The notes beneath the pieces are model-generated. The model was not told where the DNA came from, searched no databases, and saw only the letters and a list, made by a program, of their open reading frames with translations. 64,000 nucleotides of DNA, taken from NCBI GenBank assembly GCA_020632795.1, contig JACKEV010000006.1:1422501-1486500 (forward strand). The letters run 5' to 3'. Below, piece by piece: positions 54,364-63,199 of the stretch (its first letter is position 1; every line of letters starts with the position of its first letter). Position numbers and translations under genes: made by a program. Source of the DNA: Alphaproteobacteria bacterium. Lineage in GTDB: Bacteria > Myxococcota_A > UBA796 > CAJQPC01.

Positions 54364-54585
54364 ATGACCGACCTCCCCGCTACCACCCTCCTCGGCGACC
54401 TCCGCCAGCTCATCGACGGCAGTCGGCACCGCGCCGCCGTCGCGGTGAACAGCGAGCTGGTGCTGCTCTATTGGCAGATCGGCACGCGCATCCACTCGGA
54501 CATCCTGAACGAGGAGCGGGCCGAGTACGGCAAGCAGGTCATCGCCTCGCTGGCTGACGCGCTCACCGCCGAGTACGGTCGAGGG
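54364..54585 (+). pseudogene. yhcG: yhcG-type (DUF1016) nuclease, 5' fragment before group II intron
   Basis: 74 codons starting MTDLPATTLLGDLRQLI and including the family hallmark ELVLLYWQIGTRI. The frame stops just inside the intron. Joining 54585 to 56659 restores an in-frame EYGRGFTRSNLHRMVQF, the expected DUF1016 sequence, and a 345-aa product. The intron lies on the opposite strand, so it cannot splice from the yhcG transcript and the gene is disrupted. Confidence 0.85.
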
Positions 54586-54626
54586 GTCGGGTAGCCGGGG
54601 GCGGTTGCCTACCCCCGGCTCCCACA

Positions 54627-54657
54627 GAACCGGACTTACGCTGTTCGTATCCGGCTC
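54627..54657 (-). ncRNA. Group II intron domain V
   Basis: Catalytic hairpin: GAGCCGGA arm pairing with GTCCGGTTC across an internal bulge and loop, 41 nt before the intron 3' end. This is the most conserved part of group II ribozymes. Confidence 0.8.
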
Positions 54658-54709
54658 CTCGGGACACCGGGTTGTGACTCCCCGATGCCGGCCGGTTCTC
54701 GACCTCGAA

Positions 54710-56152
54710 TCATCCCAGCATCAGCGAGAGCTGAGCCGGGGCGGCGAGGGCCTGGAGCTTGGCGTCCAACAGTCCTTCGAGGCTGACGAGCCCCCGTTCG
54801 GCGAAGTACGCGTTGCGGAGTGCTCGGTCCACGGCGGGGTCGTGGCTGAGGGGCCAGAGGGACTTGCGCCCCTCGTAGACCCGTCGCCACGCTGTCTTTC
54901 GCTTCACGCCCCGGGCGATGAGGTTCATCGCGATCGTTCGTTTGCGCTTCCAGTGTTTGAGCTGAATCGCGCGCAGCCGTCGCCGGATGTGCGCGTCAAA
55001 GCTTTGCAGTGTGCTCCTCTCCCTCGCGGAGACGACCCCGAAGAAGCCGAACCACCCTCGCAGATACACATTGAGCCGGGCAATGCAGCCCTTCATGGAG
55101 CCACCCCAGTTTCGCGGTGTCAGCTCGCGGTGCCGCGCCTTGGCGCGCCGGATGGTGCGCTCGGAGAAGCGGACCTCCACGGTCCCCTCTGTGGGGCCGT
55201 GGGTGAGCCGGAATCCAAGAAAGTGTCGGTCTTCGGGTCGAGCGACGGCGGACTTCTTCGCGTTCACCTTGAGGCGCAAGCGCCGCTCGATGAACCGCGT
55301 CAGGCTCGCCATCACCCGTTGTCCCGCGCGTTCGCTGCGCACGAAGACGTTCATGTCATCGGCGTAGCGGACGAACCGGTGGCCACGCCGGACGAGCTCG
55401 CGGTCAAGCTCGTCCAGCACGACGTTCGACAGCAGCGGAGAGAGCGGGCCGCCCTGCGGCACCCCTTCATCCGTCGCCACCACCACGCCATCCGGCAGCA
55501 CCACGCCGGCCTTCAGCATCTGGCCGATCAGCACGAGCAACCTCCGGTCCGCGACCCGCTCCGCGAGCCGCGCCATCAGCCGCTGGTGGTTCACCCTGTC
55601 GAAGAACTTCTCCAGGTCGATGTCCACCACCCATGCGTGTCCGGCCTTCACATGCCGCTTGGCCTCGGTGAGCGCCGTGTGGCAGCTCCGGCCAGGTCGG
55701 AAGCCGTGGCTGCTCCGGTGGAACGTCGGCTCGTACAGCGGTTCGAGCACCTGCCGCACGGCCTCCTGCACCACCCGGTCCACCACGTTCGGGATCCCCA
55801 GCCCTCGCTCGCCGCCGCCCGGCTTCGGGATCTGCACCCGCCGGATCTCTCCTGGCTGATACCGACCCTCCAGCAGCGCGGACTGCAAGCACGGCTCCAA
55901 CCTCGCCCAGCGCTTGCGCACCTGCGCGATCGTCTCGCCGTCCGGCCCTGGGGCCCCGCTGTTCGCTGCCACCTTCTGCAGCGCGTCGCTCAATCGCTCT
56001 GTCACCTCCTCCATCGTCGCCGGTGCGCCCTTCTCTCTCTTGACCCTCGCCTTCGGCACCCCCGGTCGCGAGCACGCGGACCGGTCCGCGCCTCCCTCAT
56101 GGGTGGCCCCTCTCGGGTTTTCTGCTGTCGCAAATGTCAGATTGAGCTGCAT
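54710..56152 (-). CDS. ltrA: Group II intron reverse transcriptase/maturase
   Basis: 480 aa from ATG 56152 (a GTG one codon earlier is possible). RT blocks are plain: IPNVVDRVVQEAVRQVLEPLYEPTFHRSSHGFRPGRS, VVDIDLEKFFDRVNH, GVPQGGPLSPLLSNVVLDELD and the catalytic FVRYADDM. The maturase X domain follows (YLRGWFGFFGV ... IRRRLRAIQLKHWKRKRT). No HNH endonuclease domain is present, so mobility would rely on reverse splicing at replication forks or single-stranded DNA. All catalytic aspartates are kept, so it looks functional. Confidence 0.93.
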   Translation of the reverse strand: MQLNLTFATAENPRGATHEGGADRSACSRPGVPKARVKREKGAPATMEEVTERLSDALQKVAANSGAPGPDGETIAQVRKRWARLEPCLQSALLEGRYQPGEIRRVQIPKPGGGERGLGIPNVVDRVVQEAVRQVLEPLYEPTFHRSSHGFRPGRSCHTALTEAKRHVKAGHAWVVDIDLEKFFDRVNHQRLMARLAERVADRRLLVLIGQMLKAGVVLPDGVVVATDEGVPQGGPLSPLLSNVVLDELDRELVRRGHRFVRYADDMNVFVRSERAGQRVMASLTRFIERRLRLKVNAKKSAVARPEDRHFLGFRLTHGPTEGTVEVRFSERTIRRAKARHRELTPRNWGGSMKGCIARLNVYLRGWFGFFGVVSARERSTLQSFDAHIRRRLRAIQLKHWKRKRTIAMNLIARGVKRKTAWRRVYEGRKSLWPLSHDPAVDRALRNAYFAERGLVSLEGLLDAKLQALAAPAQLSLMLG

Positions 56153-56658
56153 CACCTGTTCTTCGACCGGGACCGCCTTCCCTCCCCCACAGGGCTCGAC
56201 CTGCGGGTTGGGGCGGCCGTTACGCCGCCTTCCGGTACTACGCGATCCTCCGACTTCTGCTGGGCCTTCGACCTCTTGTCCTTTCGTTCGCGGGTCTACC
56301 GGCCAAAGCCGGAGCCCAGCAGACCTCCCAGGGTAAGACGCCGAGATTTCATGCCGATCGTGTCGCCACTACGCCCACGGCACCGACAGGGATTGGGCTT
56401 CGGCGCTGGAAGCCGCCTCACCCGCCGTGGACGCCTTACGGCGCTTCACTCTCGTTCACGACCGTCATCCACCTATGGCTTCCTTCAGACATGCCCTCGC
56501 GGGCTCCGCTCGGCCGCTTCGCGCACCGCGCAGGCGGATGGTCTCTTCCACCCCATGCCCTTGCCTCTTCGGTGTTGGGTTCCCCCTGTCAGGGCCCCAG
56601 GTCAGGACTTGCGATTCACATCTCTCACCTCCGATCTCTGGCGTCATGCCTGGCACAC

Positions 56659-57474
56659 TTCACGCGCTCCAACCTGCACCGGATGGTGCAGTTCGCGGAG
56701 GCCTTCCCCGACGAGCAGATTGTCGCCGCGCTGAGGCGACAATTGACCTGGACCCACCTCCGCGAGCTGATCGCCATCGACGATCCGCTGAAACGTCAGT
56801 TCTATACCGAGATGTGTCGCATCGAGCGGTGGAGCACCCGGGCCCTCAAGGCCAAGGTCAATGGCCTGCTGTTCGAGCGGACCGCCCTGGCGAAACGCCC
56901 CGAGGTGGTCATCACCCGCGAGCTGGAGGGCCTGCGCGAGGGCGACCGGCTCACCCCCGACCTCATCTTCCGCGACCCCTACCTGCTGGACTTCCTCGGC
57001 CTGCCCTCCGATCACAGCGAGCATGAGCTGGAGGCCGCGATCCTGCGCGACCTGGAGACCTTCCTGCTGGAGCTGGGCACCGGCTTCTCCTTCATCGCGC
57101 GGCAGAAGCGCATGCAGATCGGGCCGGACGACTACTATCTGGACCTGCTGTTCTTCCACCGGCCGCTGCGCTCGCTCGTCGCCATCGAGCTGAAGCTCGG
57201 CCGCTTCGACGCCCGGGACAAGGGGCAGATGGAGCTGTACCTGCGCTGGCTCGACAGATACGAGCGCCAGCCCGGAGAGAACCCGCCGCTCGGGTTGATC
57301 CTGTGCACCGACCGCAATGAGGAGCTGGTGGAGCTGCTGGAGTTGGACGGCGGGACGCTGCGTGTGGCCAGCTACCTGACCGAGCTGGCGCCGAAGGAGC
57401 TCCTCGAACAGAAGCTCCTCGACAGCATCCGCCTGGCCCGCGCTGGAGGCGCCTCGCCCCAGGCGCTCGACTGA
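56659..57474 (+). pseudogene. yhcG: yhcG-type (DUF1016) nuclease, 3' fragment after group II intron
   Basis: 272 codons including stop, beginning FTRSNLHRMVQFAEAFPDE. Contains the DUF1016 middle region (TWTHLRELIAIDDPLKRQFY) and the PD-(D/E)XK nuclease core GPDDYYLDLLFFHRPLRSLVAIELKLG, with the Asp and the E-x-K pair intact. YhcG proteins act as nucleases linked to mobile-element and phage defence. Without its first 74 residues, and with no obvious start signal of its own, this part is probably not made as a functional protein. Confidence 0.85.
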
Positions 57475-57647
57475 CCGACGGAGCGCACCCCCACCCACCT
57501 GCCCCCCCCGGAGGATTGTGCAAACACTTCGGAGCATCATGCCTTCCCGTCGCCCCTCCGACGCCATACCTTGCCCCTGGAAGACGCCGAGCAGGTCGGC
57601 GCCCCCTCACGAAATGGCCCCCCGGGACCGCCCTCTTCGGAGCACCC

Positions 57648-58613
57648 ATGTCCAATCCTCCCCGTCGCACCCTCGGCACCACCGGCGTCAAGATCTCCCC
57701 CATCGGACTCGGCTGCATGGGCATGTCCGACTTTTATGGCAAGGCGGACGACGCGAAGAGCACCGCGCTGCTGCACCACGCCCTCGACGTCGGCATGAAC
57801 TTCTTCGACACCGCCGACATGTACGGCCCGTGGACCAACGAGCGGCTCGTCGGCGCCGCCCTGCGCGCCCGCCGCGATGAGGCCGTCATCGCCACCAAGT
57901 TCGGCGTCATGCGCGACGAGAAGGGCGGCTGGCTCGGCCTCAACGGCAAGCCCGAGTACGTGCGCGCCGCCTGCGACGCGTCCCTCCAGCGCCTCGGCGT
58001 CGACACCATCGACCTCTACTACCAGCACCGGGTCGACCCCAAGACGCCCATCGAGGACACCGTCGGCGCCATGGCCGAGCTGGTCCAGGCCGGCAAGGTG
58101 CGCTTCCTGGGGCTCTCCGAGGCGACGCCGGAGCAGATCCGCCGCGCCCACGCCGTGCACCCCATCACCGCTTTGCAGACCGAGTTCTCCCTGTGGTCGC
58201 GCGAGCCGGAGGCCGAGCTGCTCGACCTCTGCCGCGAGCTGGGGATCACCTTCGTGGCCTACTCCCCGCTGGGTCGCGGCTTCCTCACGGGCGCCATCAC
58301 CTCCCCCGAGGACTTCGCGCCGGACGACTTCCGGCGGAACAACCCCCGCTTCCAGGGCGAGAACTTCCAGCGGAACCTCGATCTGGTCCACGCGGTGCGC
58401 GGGATGGCCGCCGACAAGGGCATCACGCCTGCGCAGCTCGCCCTGGCCTGGCTGCTGCACCAGGGCGAGCACGTCGTGTGCATCCCCGGGACCACCAAGC
58501 AGACGCGCTTCGACGAGAACCAGGCCGCCAATGCCGTAACGCTCACCCCCGAGGAGCTGGCCTTCCTCCACGAGAACCTGCCCGTCGGGGCGGCGGCCGG
58601 CGGGCGCTACTGA
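57648..58613 (+). CDS. Aldo/keto reductase
   Basis: 321 aa from ATG 57648 with CGGAG six bases upstream; the open frame further upstream is GC-rich leader. NADPH-dependent oxidoreductase of the AKR family: GTTGVKISPIGLGCMGMS, FFDTADMYG with the catalytic Asp/Tyr, ATKFG with the catalytic Lys, and YYQHRVDP with the His. The C-terminal GTTKQTRFDENQAA binds the cofactor phosphate. Closest in pattern to the YajO/AKR13-type enzymes acting on small aldehydes or ketones. The AraC-type gene begins at its stop codon and probably regulates it. Confidence 0.92.
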   Translation: MSNPPRRTLGTTGVKISPIGLGCMGMSDFYGKADDAKSTALLHHALDVGMNFFDTADMYGPWTNERLVGAALRARRDEAVIATKFGVMRDEKGGWLGLNGKPEYVRAACDASLQRLGVDTIDLYYQHRVDPKTPIEDTVGAMAELVQAGKVRFLGLSEATPEQIRRAHAVHPITALQTEFSLWSREPEAELLDLCRELGITFVAYSPLGRGFLTGAITSPEDFAPDDFRRNNPRFQGENFQRNLDLVHAVRGMAADKGITPAQLALAWLLHQGEHVVCIPGTTKQTRFDENQAANAVTLTPEELAFLHENLPVGAAAGGRY

Positions 58614-59492
58614 GTGCGCGACCCCGTCGCCGCCTGCCTGTCCCACGGCCCCCTGGATGGCGCGAACCCCACCGCCATCCAGGGTCTCTCTGTGTATCGT
58701 CGGAGCGCGGCCTCCGAGCCTGAGAACGCCGTGTACCTGCGCAGCATCATCCTGGTCGTCCAGGGCCGCAAGCGGGCGCAGGTCGGCGACGACGTCTTTG
58801 TATACGATACAGACAACTATCTGGTGACCTCGGTGCCCCTGCCAGTGCTGTCGCAGATCGTGGAGGCCGCGCCCGAGCGACCCTTCCTGTCGCTGGCCAT
58901 CGACTTCGAGCTTGAGGCTGTGCGCGAGATCATGACGCACGCTGGAGACGCGCTGGCCCCCAGCGCCACTGAGCCGCCCCAGCGCGGCCTCGCAGCCTGT
59001 CCGGTCACCGATCCGATCCGGGACATCGCCGCCCGCCTGCTCGACCTGCTCGACCGCCCCGAGGACGTCCCGGTCCTCGCGCCCCTGTACCGCCGCGAGC
59101 TGCTGTATCATGTGCTCAAGGGCCCGCGCGGCGGCTTCCTGCGGGCGGCTGCGATGGGACACGGTCAGCAGCGCGCCATCGCCGAGGTCCTGACCACCAT
59201 CCACACCGACTGCACCCGATCCTTCACGGTCGCCGGGCTCGCCGCCGTGGCCAGCATGAGCGAGTCGGTGTTCTTCGAGGCGTTCAAGTCCGTGACCGCC
59301 GCGACGCCGATGCAGTACATCAAGCGCCTGCGCCTGCAGGAGGCCCACCGCCAGATCACCCTGGGCCTGAACAACGTGTCGGGCGCGGCCTATGAGGTCG
59401 GCTACAACAGCCTCTCGCAGTTCTCGCGGGAGTTCACGCGGGTGTTCGGCGCAAACCCCAGCGCGTACCTGCCGCGCCAGCCTCACCCCTGA
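58614..59492 (+). CDS. AraC-family transcriptional regulator
   Basis: 292 aa, GTG start immediately after the reductase stop. The N-terminal half (LSVYRRSAASEPENAVYLRSIILVVQGRKRAQVGD) is the AraC_N type ligand-sensing cupin-like domain; the C-terminal ~100 residues are the double helix-turn-helix: FTVAGLAAVASMSESVFFEAFKSVTAATPMQYIKRLRL and AAYEVGYNSLSQFSREFTRVFG. Cotranscription with the reductase gene suggests it controls that gene, probably in response to an aldehyde or redox signal. It overlaps the convergent methyltransferase gene by 10 nt. Confidence 0.9.
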   Translation: MRDPVAACLSHGPLDGANPTAIQGLSVYRRSAASEPENAVYLRSIILVVQGRKRAQVGDDVFVYDTDNYLVTSVPLPVLSQIVEAAPERPFLSLAIDFELEAVREIMTHAGDALAPSATEPPQRGLAACPVTDPIRDIAARLLDLLDRPEDVPVLAPLYRRELLYHVLKGPRGGFLRAAAMGHGQQRAIAEVLTTIHTDCTRSFTVAGLAAVASMSESVFFEAFKSVTAATPMQYIKRLRLQEAHRQITLGLNNVSGAAYEVGYNSLSQFSREFTRVFGANPSAYLPRQPHP

Positions 59493-60187
59493 GGCGCCGC
59501 CCGGGCCGCGATCCACCCTCGGATCAGCGCCATCTGATAGCACAGCGCAGGCTCCGGGAAGCCCGCCGCCGCCAGGATGCGCTCCACCTCGGCCGGCCCA
59601 TGGGCCGCCACCATGCGCCCGAAGATGCCCCGGTACGCCGCGCGGTCCACCGGACCCGCGTGCTCGAGCATCCGCAGCCAGAGGTCCATCACCGTCTCGA
59701 ACGTGGGGGCCGCCAGGTCCGCGCTGAGGTCCGCGTTGAACAGGAGCCCGCCCGACACGAGGCGCGCCGCGATCTCCTCGAAGAAGGCCTGGCGCTCGCG
59801 CACGTCCGTCAGGAACTGGGACGCGAGCACGCTGATCGCCGCGTCGTGCAGGCCGTCGGGCGCCGACTCGAGGTACCCCGCGTGGAAGGCGCAGCGCTCT
59901 GCGAAGCCCTCGGCGTTCGCGTGGCGGCGCGCCACCGCGAGCATGCCCTCCGCCGGGTCGACCAGGGTGAACCGCCAGCCGGGGAACAGGGGGGCGAGGA
60001 AGCGCACCTCAGCGCCCGTGCCCGCGCCGGCCACCAGGATCCGGGCGTCGTCGGGCAGCCCCGAGAGGTGGATCCGGAGCAGCAGGTGGAGCGCGTCCTT
60101 GATGGCGCGGAGGGCCAGGAACTGCGCGTCATAGACCTCGGCGCGCTCTGCGCTGAAGGCGCGCTCGATGAGGGAGGAGTCGGGCAT
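59483..60187 (-). CDS. Class I SAM-dependent methyltransferase
   Basis: 234 aa, ATG 60187. A Rossmann methyltransferase: motif I ILVAGAGTGAEVRFLA, acidic loop FTLVDPAEGML binding the ribose, and a HDAAISVLASQFLTDVRERQAFFEEI motif IV region. The substrate is unknown; similar stand-alone proteins methylate small molecules. Lies 9 nt downstream of the Rrf2 regulator on the same strand, forming a two-gene operon. Confidence 0.88.
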   Translation of the reverse strand: MPDSSLIERAFSAERAEVYDAQFLALRAIKDALHLLLRIHLSGLPDDARILVAGAGTGAEVRFLAPLFPGWRFTLVDPAEGMLAVARRHANAEGFAERCAFHAGYLESAPDGLHDAAISVLASQFLTDVRERQAFFEEIAARLVSGGLLFNADLSADLAAPTFETVMDLWLRMLEHAGPVDRAAYRGIFGRMVAAHGPAEVERILAAAGFPEPALCYQMALIRGWIAARAAPQG

Positions 60188-60196
60188 GGGCGGACC

Positions 60197-60652
60197 TCAG
60201 GGTTGGGGTGGCGGCGACTGCCGGGTGCGGGCGGCGAAGCGCTGCCCGAAGTCCTCGGCGAGCTGAGCGATGCTGACCGCGGCCAGGCGCGCCTGAAGCT
60301 GCGCCTCGGCGTCGCGGAAGGCGGGGTCCAGCGCGGCGCGGACAGCCTGCTCCACCAGGCAGCCCGTCGGGCCGTGGCTGTGACCGAAGGCGAGCAGCGC
60401 CGGGCTGCCCACGGCGGCGTGGACATCCAGCAGGCTGACGGCCTCGAGATCGCAGGCGATGGACCATCCCCCACCCCGCCCCTTCTGCGACCGGAGGAAG
60501 CCCGCGTCCCGCAGCCCGGCGAGCGTCCGCCGCACGACCACGGGGTTGGTCTGCAGGCACGCCGCGAGCGCCTCCGAGGTCATCGGTGTGCCGCGCGCGG
60601 CGAGGTGAAGCAGCGCGTGCAAGGCAGAGGAGAGGCGGCGATCCCAATTCAC
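60197..60652 (-). CDS. Rrf2-family transcriptional regulator
   Basis: 151 aa, GTG start at 60652. Winged-helix regulator of the Rrf2/YwnA type: LSSALHALLHLAA, TSEALAACLQTNPVVVRRTLAGLRDAGFLRSQKGRGGGWSIA, then a dimerisation helix. It lacks the three-cysteine cluster of IscR/NsrR (only scattered cysteines), so it probably senses by a thiol rather than a Fe-S cluster. It most likely controls its own operon with the methyltransferase and perhaps the divergent MerR gene. Confidence 0.88.
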   Translation of the reverse strand: MNWDRRLSSALHALLHLAARGTPMTSEALAACLQTNPVVVRRTLAGLRDAGFLRSQKGRGGGWSIACDLEAVSLLDVHAAVGSPALLAFGHSHGPTGCLVEQAVRAALDPAFRDAEAQLQARLAAVSIAQLAEDFGQRFAARTRQSPPPQP

Positions 60653-60655
60653 GCA

Positions 60656-60680
60656 ACTTCAACTATTACGTTATTGCAGG
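60656..60680. promoter_or_regulatory. AT-rich divergent promoter/operator region
   Basis: A short AT-rich stretch (CTTCAACTATTACGTTATTGC) in otherwise very GC-rich DNA, with an imperfect palindrome CAACTATTACGTTATTG, just upstream of the Rrf2 gene. Likely the regulator's own operator and promoter; no exact -35/-10 pair assigned. Confidence 0.35.
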
Positions 60681-60753
60681 AGCGCAACCCGCGCGCCACA
60701 CGGACCCTCGCGCTCTCCGCGCGGTGGAGGCGCTCCAAGAGGACCTTGACCCC

Positions 60754-61134
60754 ATGACCCTTTCCCAGGACCCCGCCCTCCACATCGGCGCCGCCGCCCG
60801 GGCCAGCGGCGTCAGCGTCAAGGCGATCCGCCACTACGAGGCCGAGGGCCTCCTGGGCGAAGTGCCCCGGCGCGGGCGCTACCGTCGCTATGCCCCGCAC
60901 CACGTCGAGCGTCTGCGCCTGATCGCCCACTGCCGCGCCCAGGGGTTCAGCCTCCCCGAGATCCGCACCGTCGTCGCGCAGCTCCCCCAGGCCGGCTGCC
61001 CCGCCAAAGCGCCCATGCTGGCCCTGGTGGAGCAGAAGCTGGCCGAGCTGCGCGCCGAGCGGGACCGGCTCCAGGCCATGATCGCGCGCCTGGAGGACAC
61101 CCACGCCTACATCGCGTCGCGCGCCGAGGCTTGA
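60754..61134 (+). CDS. MerR-family transcriptional regulator
   Basis: 126 aa from ATG 60754. Typical MerR N-terminus: IGAAARASGVSVKAIRHYEAEGLLGEVPRRGRYRRYAPHHVERLRLI, then the dimerisation coiled coil ALVEQKLAELRAERDRLQAMIARL. A single C-terminal-half cysteine (QAGCPAKAP) could bind a metal or a thiol-reactive ligand. Such short MerR proteins often act on metals or oxidants. It is divergent from the Rrf2 gene and 43 nt before the VOC gene. Confidence 0.9.
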   Translation: MTLSQDPALHIGAAARASGVSVKAIRHYEAEGLLGEVPRRGRYRRYAPHHVERLRLIAHCRAQGFSLPEIRTVVAQLPQAGCPAKAPMLALVEQKLAELRAERDRLQAMIARLEDTHAYIASRAEA

Positions 61135-61177
61135 CCCTCCCCCTGCAGGAGACGGCAGGCTGACGGTGGAGGACCCC

Positions 61178-61552
61178 ATGGACCACATCAGCATCCCCGT
61201 CACCGACCCCACCGCCACCCGCGACTTCTACGCGGCCTGCCTCACGCCCCTGGGCTGGCGCCTTCGCGGCTTCCAGCCCGACCGCTACGTCGGCTTCCAC
61301 AAGCCCGGCGCGCCGGTGCTCTACTTCAACCGCGCCGCGCACACCGCGCCGGTCCATCTGGCGTTCACCGCGACCGATCCCGCTGCGGTGCGCGCCTTCC
61401 ATGACCGCGCCCTGGCGGCCGGCGGAGCGGACAACGGCGCGCCAGGCCCTCGGCCCGACTACGGGCCGCGCTACTTCGCCGCGTTCGTCCTGGATCCGGA
61501 CGGGCACAACGTCGAGGCGGTGCTCGGCGGGGTGCGGGACGCGGCGCCGTGA
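61178..61552 (+). CDS. VOC (glyoxalase-like) family protein
   Basis: 124 aa from ATG 61178, with GGTGGAGG six bases before; an upstream GTG at 61166 is possible but less likely. The paired beta-alpha-beta-beta-beta modules of the VOC fold are seen: DHISIPVTDPTATRDFYAACLTPLGW, PVHLAFTATDPAAVRAFHDRALAAGG and YFAAFVLDPDGHNVEAVL. The metal-site His and Glu positions are present. The function is unknown: glyoxalase-like enzyme or binding protein. Probably cotranscribed with merR. Confidence 0.85.
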   Translation: MDHISIPVTDPTATRDFYAACLTPLGWRLRGFQPDRYVGFHKPGAPVLYFNRAAHTAPVHLAFTATDPAAVRAFHDRALAAGGADNGAPGPRPDYGPRYFAAFVLDPDGHNVEAVLGGVRDAAP

Positions 61553-61596
61553 GGCCCGCTGGCCGCCAGCGCACCTTGACCTGCGCCGCCCCTGGA

Positions 61597-61938
61597 TCAG
61601 GTCTCCAGGATCTCCCGGATCTCCACCGCCCCGCCGGTCTTCAGCACCGGGCAGCCCCGGGCCAGCGCCGTAGCCTCCTCGATGTCCTTCGCGTTGAGGA
61701 TGACGAAGCCGCCGACCAGCTCCTTCGCCTCCACGAAGGGCCCGTCGGTCACCACCAGCCGCGCGTCCAGCACCCGGCCGCCGTCTGGCTTGAGGGACTC
61801 CCCCGCCCGGAACACCCCGCGGGCGTGAAGCCCCTGGATCCAGGCGCCCCAGTCGGCCATGTGTTGCTGGAACTGCTCGGGAGACAGCTCGCGATCGCGG
61901 GGGTTGCCCCCACGGAACAAGAGCATGAAGTCAGCCAT
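61597..61938 (-). CDS. YCII/DGPF-domain protein
   Basis: 113 aa from ATG 61938. MADFMLLFRGGNPRDRELSPEQFQQHMADWGAWI, then DARLVVTDGPFVEAKELVGGFVILNAKDIEEATALARGCP, the DGPF motif in full. These small proteins are regular partners of ECF42-type sigma factors. Here the gene is divergent from the sigma gene: the two ATGs sit in one CATG and share two bases. Confidence 0.9.
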   Translation of the reverse strand: MADFMLLFRGGNPRDRELSPEQFQQHMADWGAWIQGLHARGVFRAGESLKPDGGRVLDARLVVTDGPFVEAKELVGGFVILNAKDIEEATALARGCPVLKTGGAVEIREILET

Positions 61939-63199
61939 GGAGTCCTCCGTTGACGTGAACGAGGCGCTGCACCGCGTATTCCGGCATGAGTACGGGCGCC
62001 TCGTGTCGCACCTGACGCGCGTGCTGGGCCCCGCCCAGGTCGACCTCGCCGAGGACGCCCTGCAGGAGGCCCTGTGTCGGGCCAGCGTGCTCTGGCCCAT
62101 GAAGGGTGTGCCCGACCGGCCCTCGGCCTGGCTGCTCGCCGTGGCCCGCAACCACGCCCTCGACAGCCTCCGCCGCCGCGCGACCTTTCGCCGCAAGGAG
62201 GCCGAGCTGATCGACCTCACGGAAGCCCTGAGCGCTACGTCGGCGGTCGATCCGGGCGTGCTCGGGGCGGTGGTCCAGGACGACCAGCTCCGCATGATGT
62301 TCGCCTGCTGCGACCCGGCCATCCCGGCCGACGCCCAGGTCGCCGTCCTGCTCAAGGTGCTCTGCGGCTTCTCCGCCGCCGAGATCGCCCAGGCCTTCCT
62401 GTCCTCGGTCGCGGCCGTGGAGAAGCGCATCGCCCGGGGCAAGCACGCCCTGGCCGCGTCCGGCGCCCTGGCCGAGATCGGCCCCGCCGAGGTCGAGGCC
62501 CGCCGACCGGGCGTCTGCCAGGCCCTCTACCTGCTGTTCAACGAGGGCTACATGAGCGGGCGCAGCGACGGCATCCGCGACGAGGTGTGCTTCGAGGCCA
62601 TGCGCCTCACCGCGATGCTGGGCGAGCGCCCCGCCACCGATCACCCGATGGTCCGGGCGCTGCTCGCGCTGATGTGCTTCCACAGCGCGCGGCTGCCGGC
62701 GCGCCGGGACGACCAGGGCCACCTGGTCCTGCTGCTGGACCAGGACCGCGCCACCTGGGACCGGGACCTCATCGCCCAGGGCTTCGCGCACCTCCAGGCC
62801 AGCCAGCCCGAGCAGCACCTCAGCCCCTTCCACGTCGAGGCCCTGCTCTCCGCGCAGCACATCCTGGCCCCCCGCCCCGAGGACACCGACTGGGCGGCCC
62901 TGGAGGCCCTGTACCGGAAGCTCCTGGAGATGAAGCCGAGCCCGGTGGTCCGGCTGAACCTCGCCGTGGTCATCGGCAAGGGCCACGGCCCGGAGGCCGG
63001 CCTGCAGGCGCTGGACGCCATTCGTGACCTGGAGAGTTACGCCTACCTGCACGCGGCACGCGGCGAGCTGCTGGCCGAGCTGGGCCGGGTGGACGAGGCC
63101 CGGGCCGCCTGGACCCGCGCCATCGCGCTCTGCGCCAACCCGGTGGAGGCGGCCTGCCTCACGCGGAGGCGCGATCGGCTGCGCCGCCGCCCTGGATGA
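61937..63199 (+). CDS. ECF42-like RNA polymerase sigma factor with C-terminal extension
   Basis: 420 aa from ATG 61937, overlapping the divergent DGPF gene start; GTG 61955 with GGAG upstream is a second candidate. Sigma region 2: VSHLTRVLGPAQVDLAEDALQEALCRA and PSAWLLAVARNHALDSLRRR. Region 4: VAVLLKVLCGFSAAEIAQAFLSSVAAVEKRIARGK. A ~230-residue C-terminal domain with TPR-like helices follows, as in the ECF42 group, which is typically encoded beside DGPF proteins. The extension substitutes for an anti-sigma factor in control. The 3' end overlaps the convergent membrane-protein gene by 41 nt. Confidence 0.88.
   Translation: MESSVDVNEALHRVFRHEYGRLVSHLTRVLGPAQVDLAEDALQEALCRASVLWPMKGVPDRPSAWLLAVARNHALDSLRRRATFRRKEAELIDLTEALSATSAVDPGVLGAVVQDDQLRMMFACCDPAIPADAQVAVLLKVLCGFSAAEIAQAFLSSVAAVEKRIARGKHALAASGALAEIGPAEVEARRPGVCQALYLLFNEGYMSGRSDGIRDEVCFEAMRLTAMLGERPATDHPMVRALLALMCFHSARLPARRDDQGHLVLLLDQDRATWDRDLIAQGFAHLQASQPEQHLSPFHVEALLSAQHILAPRPEDTDWAALEALYRKLLEMKPSPVVRLNLAVVIGKGHGPEAGLQALDAIRDLESYAYLHAARGELLAELGRVDEARAAWTRAIALCANPVEAACLTRRRDRLRRRPG

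Larger units (their letters stand above)
54586..56658 (-). mobile_element. Group II intron, 2073 bp, antisense to yhcG
   Basis: Boundaries are set by restoring the yhcG frame and by intron ends. On the minus strand it begins GTGTGCC at 56658, a standard GUGYG start, and ends CCGAC at 54586, a standard AY end. A domain V hairpin (31 nt) is readable at 54627-54657 on the minus strand, opening GAGCCGGATACGA and closing GTCCGGTTC, followed by a GC-rich domain VI hairpin. One reverse transcriptase gene lies inside. Domain I and the exon-binding sites were not mapped. Confidence 0.88.

Noticed and set aside
54605..56734. 709-codon plus-strand frame across the group II intron
   Set aside because: Antisense of the reverse transcriptase; histidine- and arginine-rich with no domain.
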